Shown here: one piece after another, positions 60,918 through 64,000 of the stretch
How positions within the stretch are numbered: position 1 is the first letter of the stretch
Layout: each line of letters begins with the position of its first letter
NCBI RefSeq assembly: GCF_004217445.1
Contig: NZ_SHKX01000015.1
Span: 62,001-126,000, forward strand
DNA: 64,000 nucleotides
Direction: 5' to 3'
DNA from: Fluviicoccus keumensis
GTDB taxonomy: Bacteria; Pseudomonadota; Gammaproteobacteria; Pseudomonadales; Moraxellaceae
Notes under the pieces: model-generated
What the model was told of the DNA's origin: nothing
Seen by the model: only the letters and a program-made list of their open reading frames with translations
Databases searched by the model: none
Made by a program: the position numbers and the translations under genes

Positions 60918-61340
60918 ATGACGAATGAAAAAAAGGGGACCGATAAGTCCCAGAAGCTGACGTCCGTCACGGACCTCCGCAAGTACACCCAACAGATCTG
61001 GCTGGCCGGTCTGGGCGCTTTCTCCCGCGCCGAGGAAGAGGGCGGCAAGCTGTTTGACAACCTGGTCAAGGTGGGCGAAGAGCTGGAGTCCCGGACCCGG
61101 GATATCGCCGACACGACGGTGGAAACCGTGGCGGAAGCCCGTGACAAGGTGCTGGAAAAGGCCAGTGACACCCGCGGCAAGGTCGAAAAAGCCTTTGATG
61201 ACAAGCTGTCGGCAGCCTTGAACCGGCTGGGAATTCCCACCCAGCGCGAACTGGACACGGTTAACGAGCGCCTGGATACGCTGACCAGCGTACTGGTGGA
61301 ACTGACCGAAGAGATGAGGCGCAACCGCAAGGACTCCTGA
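60918..61340 (+). CDS. Phasin (poly-hydroxyalkanoate granule protein) family
   Basis: 140 residues from ATG 60918 with a GGGGGG ribosome site. Family TIGR01837-like: LRKYTQQIWLAGLGAFSRAEEEGG near the N terminus is the PhaI/PhaF phasin segment, followed by long helix with VEKAFDDKLSAALNRLG. Phasins coat PHA granules. A polyhydroxyalkanoate synthase is not in the window. No Lys-Ala histone-like tail as in PhaF. Confidence 0.88.
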   Translation: MTNEKKGTDKSQKLTSVTDLRKYTQQIWLAGLGAFSRAEEEGGKLFDNLVKVGEELESRTRDIADTTVETVAEARDKVLEKASDTRGKVEKAFDDKLSAALNRLGIPTQRELDTVNERLDTLTSVLVELTEEMRRNRKDS

Positions 61341-61357
61341 GACCCTGCTGCAACCTG

Positions 61358-61393
61358 AAAAGCCCCGGCCGCCATGGGTGGACGGGGCTTTTT
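61358..61393 (+). terminator. Rho-independent terminator after phasin gene
   Basis: AAAAGCCCC and GGGGCTTTTT arms enclose an internal loop; T-run of 5 follows, about 18 bases after the stop. Confidence 0.85.
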
Positions 61394-61397
61394 GCAT

Positions 61398-62339
61398 TCA
61401 GCTTTTCAAGTGGCGGTAGTGGGTGAAAATGTCGCGCAGGGAATAACGCGGCTTGAAACGGAAAGTCGTCGCAAAAAGACTGCCATCAATGGTGGCGGCG
61501 TATTTGAAATAGTTCAGCAGGTGCGGCGGGAACAGCTGACGGCCCAGCAGGCGCGACATCAGCGCCGGCATGCTCGCGGGAGTCGACGGCACCGGCAGCG
61601 TCTTGCAGCCGCACAAGGCGACCGCTTTCGCATACGGGACGCAGTCATCCGGCGCCACGTTGTAGATGCCGGGCTGGTTCCCCTCAAAGGCGGCCGCAAT
61701 TGCTTCCGCCATGTCTTCCAGATGGATGAACTGCATCATTGGCGAAAAGCCCATCAGCACCGGCACGCGATCCTGCATCAGCAACTGGCTGAGGGTGTTG
61801 TTCACGCCTGGCCCGACAATGTTGCAGGGGCGCAGAATCGTAATATTGAGTTCCGGGTATTTCCATAAATAGATGGTGGCCAGGTTTTCCAGTTCCACCG
61901 AGTCCACCAGATCCATGGTGATCCCGGCGGCCTTCAGCGGCGCGGCTTCGGTCAGGTAGGCCGGATTCAGCGGATGTGCGCCGTAGACGAAGTAGGTGGA
62001 CAGGATCAGCGTCTGGCCCACTTGGTATTTGCGGGCCAGATCCAGCAGGCGCTGGCTCCCCAGTACGTTGGCGGCGTAGCGGCCCTCCCGGCTGTATTCA
62101 TTGGTGCCGATGCGGCCCAGATGGATAATGCTGTCGAAGTGATGTTCGCGGAACAGGTCCTCGAAGCGGCGTTTGTTGAAGTCCACCTGATAACTGGGAA
62201 TGTCTTCCGGCATGCTCACTTCTCGCCGGGCATCGCAGACGACCAGGTTGTAATGACCGTGCAGGCGGTTGATGACCTGCTGCGCCAAGGCCCCGGCGGC
62301 GCCGGTAATCAGGACGGTCTTTTTGCGGGGATCTTTCAT
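61398..62339 (-). CDS. NAD-dependent epimerase/dehydratase (extended SDR)
   Basis: 313 residues from ATG 62339. Nucleotide motif TGAAGALAQQVINRL, later LILSTYFVYGAHPLN and PCNIVGPGVNN. It lacks the exact Tyr-x-x-x-Lys in an obvious place, so activity is uncertain. It overlaps the acyltransferase gene's stop by 4 bases. This pairing suggests a lipid-modifying role, which I cannot name. It converges on the phasin gene. Confidence 0.85.
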   Translation of the reverse strand: MKDPRKKTVLITGAAGALAQQVINRLHGHYNLVVCDARREVSMPEDIPSYQVDFNKRRFEDLFREHHFDSIIHLGRIGTNEYSREGRYAANVLGSQRLLDLARKYQVGQTLILSTYFVYGAHPLNPAYLTEAAPLKAAGITMDLVDSVELENLATIYLWKYPELNITILRPCNIVGPGVNNTLSQLLMQDRVPVLMGFSPMMQFIHLEDMAEAIAAAFEGNQPGIYNVAPDDCVPYAKAVALCGCKTLPVPSTPASMPALMSRLLGRQLFPPHLLNYFKYAATIDGSLFATTFRFKPRYSLRDIFTHYRHLKS

Positions 62340-63154
62340 GTTGTTGGTCCTTGTCCCCGTTGGTCGAGGCCTTGCTGAATCAGTTGCCGGATCTTGTTGC
62401 GGACAGTTTCCACCTTGATTTCCAGATCGTCCTCGCACTGGATCGGCCCGGAAAAATAGAGCGGCTCGCCGTAGTGCAGCGTAACCTTCACCGGGAGCGG
62501 GAAGGGCGGGGCGACCGCAACATAGGGCAGGCCCAGCCGCTTGGCCAGTCCTTTCAGGTTCCCCAGCATCGGCAGGGCCTCTTCACAACCGACAACCCCG
62601 ACCGGGATGATCGGAGTATTGGTTTCAATGGCGATCTGCATGAAGCCGCAGCCGAAACGCTGGAGCTGGTAGCGTTTGCCGAAGCCCTTGGCGGTGCCGC
62701 GGACGCCTTCCGGAAAAATAATGACGGCTTCTTCCTGCTTCAGCATGTCCAGGCAATTATGGGGTTCGCCCACGACGGCGCCGATGGCGTTGAGGAAGTT
62801 GCCAAGGTAGGGAATATCGGGGAAAAAGCGCTCGACCATCGCGCGCGGCACGCGGGGGCCGAGCGGATTGGTCAGCATGCTGTAGCCGATCAGTGAGCCG
62901 TCGAGCGGCACATAACCGGAATGGTTTGGCACGATCAACACCCGGCCCCGGGAGGGAATGTTCTCCAGGCCAAAGGACTCCACCCGGAAATAGCGTTCGT
63001 AGAAGGGGCGGGTCAGGGCGGCGGCGACATGACTGGTAGGCAGATGATAGCCCCAGCGGTCGTATTCCAGACTGCCCAGCGGCTTTCTCGCTTTCTCGAA
63101 AGCATCTCTGAGATCGGGCGGCATCAGCCGCTTCTCCAGGGTTCTGAGCAACAT
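62336..63154 (-). CDS. Lysophospholipid acyltransferase family protein
   Basis: 272 residues from ATG 63154; longer frame to 63238 rejected because its extra N terminus is unlike family members. PlsC-type fold with NHSGYVPLDG (H78, D85; a variant of the usual HX4D), FPEGVRGTAKGF and PVGVVGCEEALP. The variant motif with spaced Asp occurs in COG0204 relatives. Acyl donor and acceptor unknown; probably phospholipid or lipid A-type acylation. It precedes the epimerase on the minus strand. Confidence 0.85.
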   Translation of the reverse strand: MLLRTLEKRLMPPDLRDAFEKARKPLGSLEYDRWGYHLPTSHVAAALTRPFYERYFRVESFGLENIPSRGRVLIVPNHSGYVPLDGSLIGYSMLTNPLGPRVPRAMVERFFPDIPYLGNFLNAIGAVVGEPHNCLDMLKQEEAVIIFPEGVRGTAKGFGKRYQLQRFGCGFMQIAIETNTPIIPVGVVGCEEALPMLGNLKGLAKRLGLPYVAVAPPFPLPVKVTLHYGEPLYFSGPIQCEDDLEIKVETVRNKIRQLIQQGLDQRGQGPTT

Positions 63155-63266
63155 GGTTATTCCCTCAATGTGTCGGAGGTTATCGTAGCAATAAGGCCCT
63201 GAGGGTGTTAAGGGGAGAGAATACGGAATTTTCGTCACGTATTGACGAATGGCTACTGTCTTTAAC

Positions 63267-63296
63267 TTGACCCTGACACGGGGCCATTGCTATAAA
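63267..63296 (+). promoter_or_regulatory. Sigma-70 promoter of hupB
   Basis: TTGACC (-35) and TATAAA (-10) with 18 bases between, about 70 bases before the hupB start. A strong match for a highly expressed gene. The intergenic region is 215 bases. Confidence 0.8.
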
Positions 63297-63369
63297 TGGC
63301 AACCTGTTGCGGTGCCTGTTTGCCGCGGACCTTTCTGCAACATCATCAAAGCAAGAACAAGGGGAAGAA

Positions 63370-63642
63370 ATGAACAAGTCCGAATTGATTGATGCCATCG
63401 CAGCCTCTGCCAACCTGACAAAGGCGGATGCTGGCCGGGCACTGGATGCGGTTACTGCAGCAATTACTGATGCCCTGAAGGCCGGTGATTCGGTGACTTT
63501 GGTTGGTTTTGGCACTTTCGGCGTCAAGGAGCGCGCAGCGCGTACCGGCCGTAACCCCAAGACCAACGAAAAGATTGAAATTGCCGCCCGCAAGGTGCCT
63601 GACTTCAAGGCCGGCAAGGGCCTGAAAGACGCCATCGCCTGA
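63370..63642 (+). CDS. hupB: DNA-binding protein HU
   Basis: 90 residues from the ATG at 63370. Nucleoid protein with start MNKSELIDAIAASANLTKADA, the beta-arm region GFGTFGVKERAARTGRNPKT (the conserved RxGRNPxT) and KVPDFKAGKGLKDA at the end. It bends DNA as a dimer. The beta or alpha subtype cannot be fixed from sequence alone; hupB-ppiD adjacency is common. Confidence 0.94.
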   Translation: MNKSELIDAIAASANLTKADAGRALDAVTAAITDALKAGDSVTLVGFGTFGVKERAARTGRNPKTNEKIEIAARKVPDFKAGKGLKDAIA

Positions 63643-63667
63643 ACGGCTGTTTCGCCGTACTGAAAAG

Positions 63668-63691
63668 CGCGCCCCTCATGGGCGCGTTTTT
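63668..63691 (+). terminator. Rho-independent terminator after hupB
   Basis: Stem CGCGCCC/GGGCGCG with CTCAT loop and five T's, 25 bases after the stop. Confidence 0.9.
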
Positions 63692-63720
63692 GTTGCAACA
63701 TCAACCTGTGGTGGAGATAC

Positions 63721-64000
63721 ATGGAAGCTTTTCGTGACCTTATCCGGGGCTGGCTGGGCAAAGCCTTGCTGGTCCTGCTGCTCGTACCATTCGCCTTGGT
63801 GGGTATCGAGTCCTATTTTGTCCGTGGACACGCCGCTCCGGCCGCCACTGTCAACGGCACCGACATTCCCATGACCAAGCTGGACAAGGCCCTGGAAAAG
63901 CAGAAGCAGGAAATCCTGTCCGGAATGGGGCCTGGCGCTGATGCCTCCCGCATTGATATGGCGGTCCTGCGTTCCGAAATCCTGCGCAACCTGGTCGATG
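63721..64000 (+). CDS. ppiD: Peptidyl-prolyl isomerase PpiD (3' end outside window)
   Basis: The first 93 codons are visible. One N-terminal membrane anchor (LGKALLVLLLVPFALVGIES) follows FRDLIRGW, then the SurA-N-like periplasmic chaperone part (AATVNGTDIPMTKLDKALEK). PpiD assists outer-membrane protein folding at the Sec exit. Directly follows hupB, as in many proteobacteria. Confidence 0.88.
   Translation, partial: MEAFRDLIRGWLGKALLVLLLVPFALVGIESYFVRGHAAPAATVNGTDIPMTKLDKALEKQKQEILSGMGPGADASRIDMAVLRSEILRNLVD

Noticed and set aside
1..64000. CRISPR array, prophage, insertion sequence or integrase in the window
   Set aside because: No spaced direct repeats, transposase, integrase or phage structural motifs were seen on either strand.

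Overview
The window is high-GC DNA, densely coded on both strands, and every recognisable core gene looks betaproteobacterial. The set leuS-lptE-holA, nadD-rsfS-rlmH-mrdA-rodA-mltB-rlpA, hupB-ppiD, proS and dsbD, together with small envelope proteins of the kind seen in Neisseriales, suggests a Chromobacteriaceae-type bacterium (order Neisseriales). That placement is inferred from remembered family resemblance, not from a search. I see no phage, insertion sequence, plasmid or CRISPR signal, and no gene-free stretch longer than about 300 bases.

Layout. Positions 1-5.2 kb hold a three-gene minus-strand set of periplasmic coiled-coil/TPR proteins ending in a giant TPR lipoprotein that runs off the left edge. 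At 5.4-8.8 kb are pdxB, a probable outer-membrane protein and a first DUF445 membrane protein. At 8.8-15.5 kb is a compact minus-strand operon running nadD-rsfS-rlmH-mrdA-rodA-mltB-rlpA (NAD synthesis, ribosome maturation, rod-shape peptidoglycan synthesis and remodelling). At 15.6-21.7 kb are a two-component system, proA, an alpha/beta-hydrolase with a PilZ-like tail, an LCMT-type methyltransferase and a small membrane protein. At 21.7-25.9 kb is leuS-lptE-holA. At 25.9-29.8 kb are an AT-richer ydcF/elyC-like gene, a TIGR01777 epimerase, a CobW-type GTPase and galE.

At 30.0-36.0 kb lies the most unusual block: four consecutive plus-strand genes encoding an 817-residue anchored diheme c-type cytochrome, a 568-residue anchored diheme cytochrome, a secreted monoheme protein with an EF-hand-like loop, and a polytopic His-containing membrane protein. 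A structured, repeat-like intergenic element lies between the first two. Together they look like a periplasmic electron-transfer or oxidase module that I cannot match confidently to any named system.

At 36-48 kb are dusC, an AdeT-like solute-binding protein, tRNA-Val, proS, a Lon-family AAA+ protease, a DUF695 protein, dsbD divergent from a prohibitin/stomatin gene with interlocked start codons, a second DUF445 protein and a small flavoprotein. At 48.3-51.7 kb is the fadBA beta-oxidation operon. At 51.8-56.3 kb are hemN, a NYN-nuclease/cold-shock-domain fusion and kup. At 56.5-60.0 kb are tRNA-Ser, yheT, gpsA, sixA and two small proteins. At 60.0-64 kb are a UbiJ/SCP2-like membrane protein divergent from a phasin, an epimerase-acyltransferase pair, hupB and the start of ppiD.

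How the parts connect. Lipid and storage metabolism recurs: fadBA, gpsA, an acyltransferase, a phasin and an RhlA-like hydrolase. Envelope building also recurs: PBP2/RodA, RlpA, MltB, LptE, DsbD and the TPR lipoprotein system. The best candidates for undescribed biology are the cytochrome module, the TPR envelope set and the PilZ-like hydrolase.
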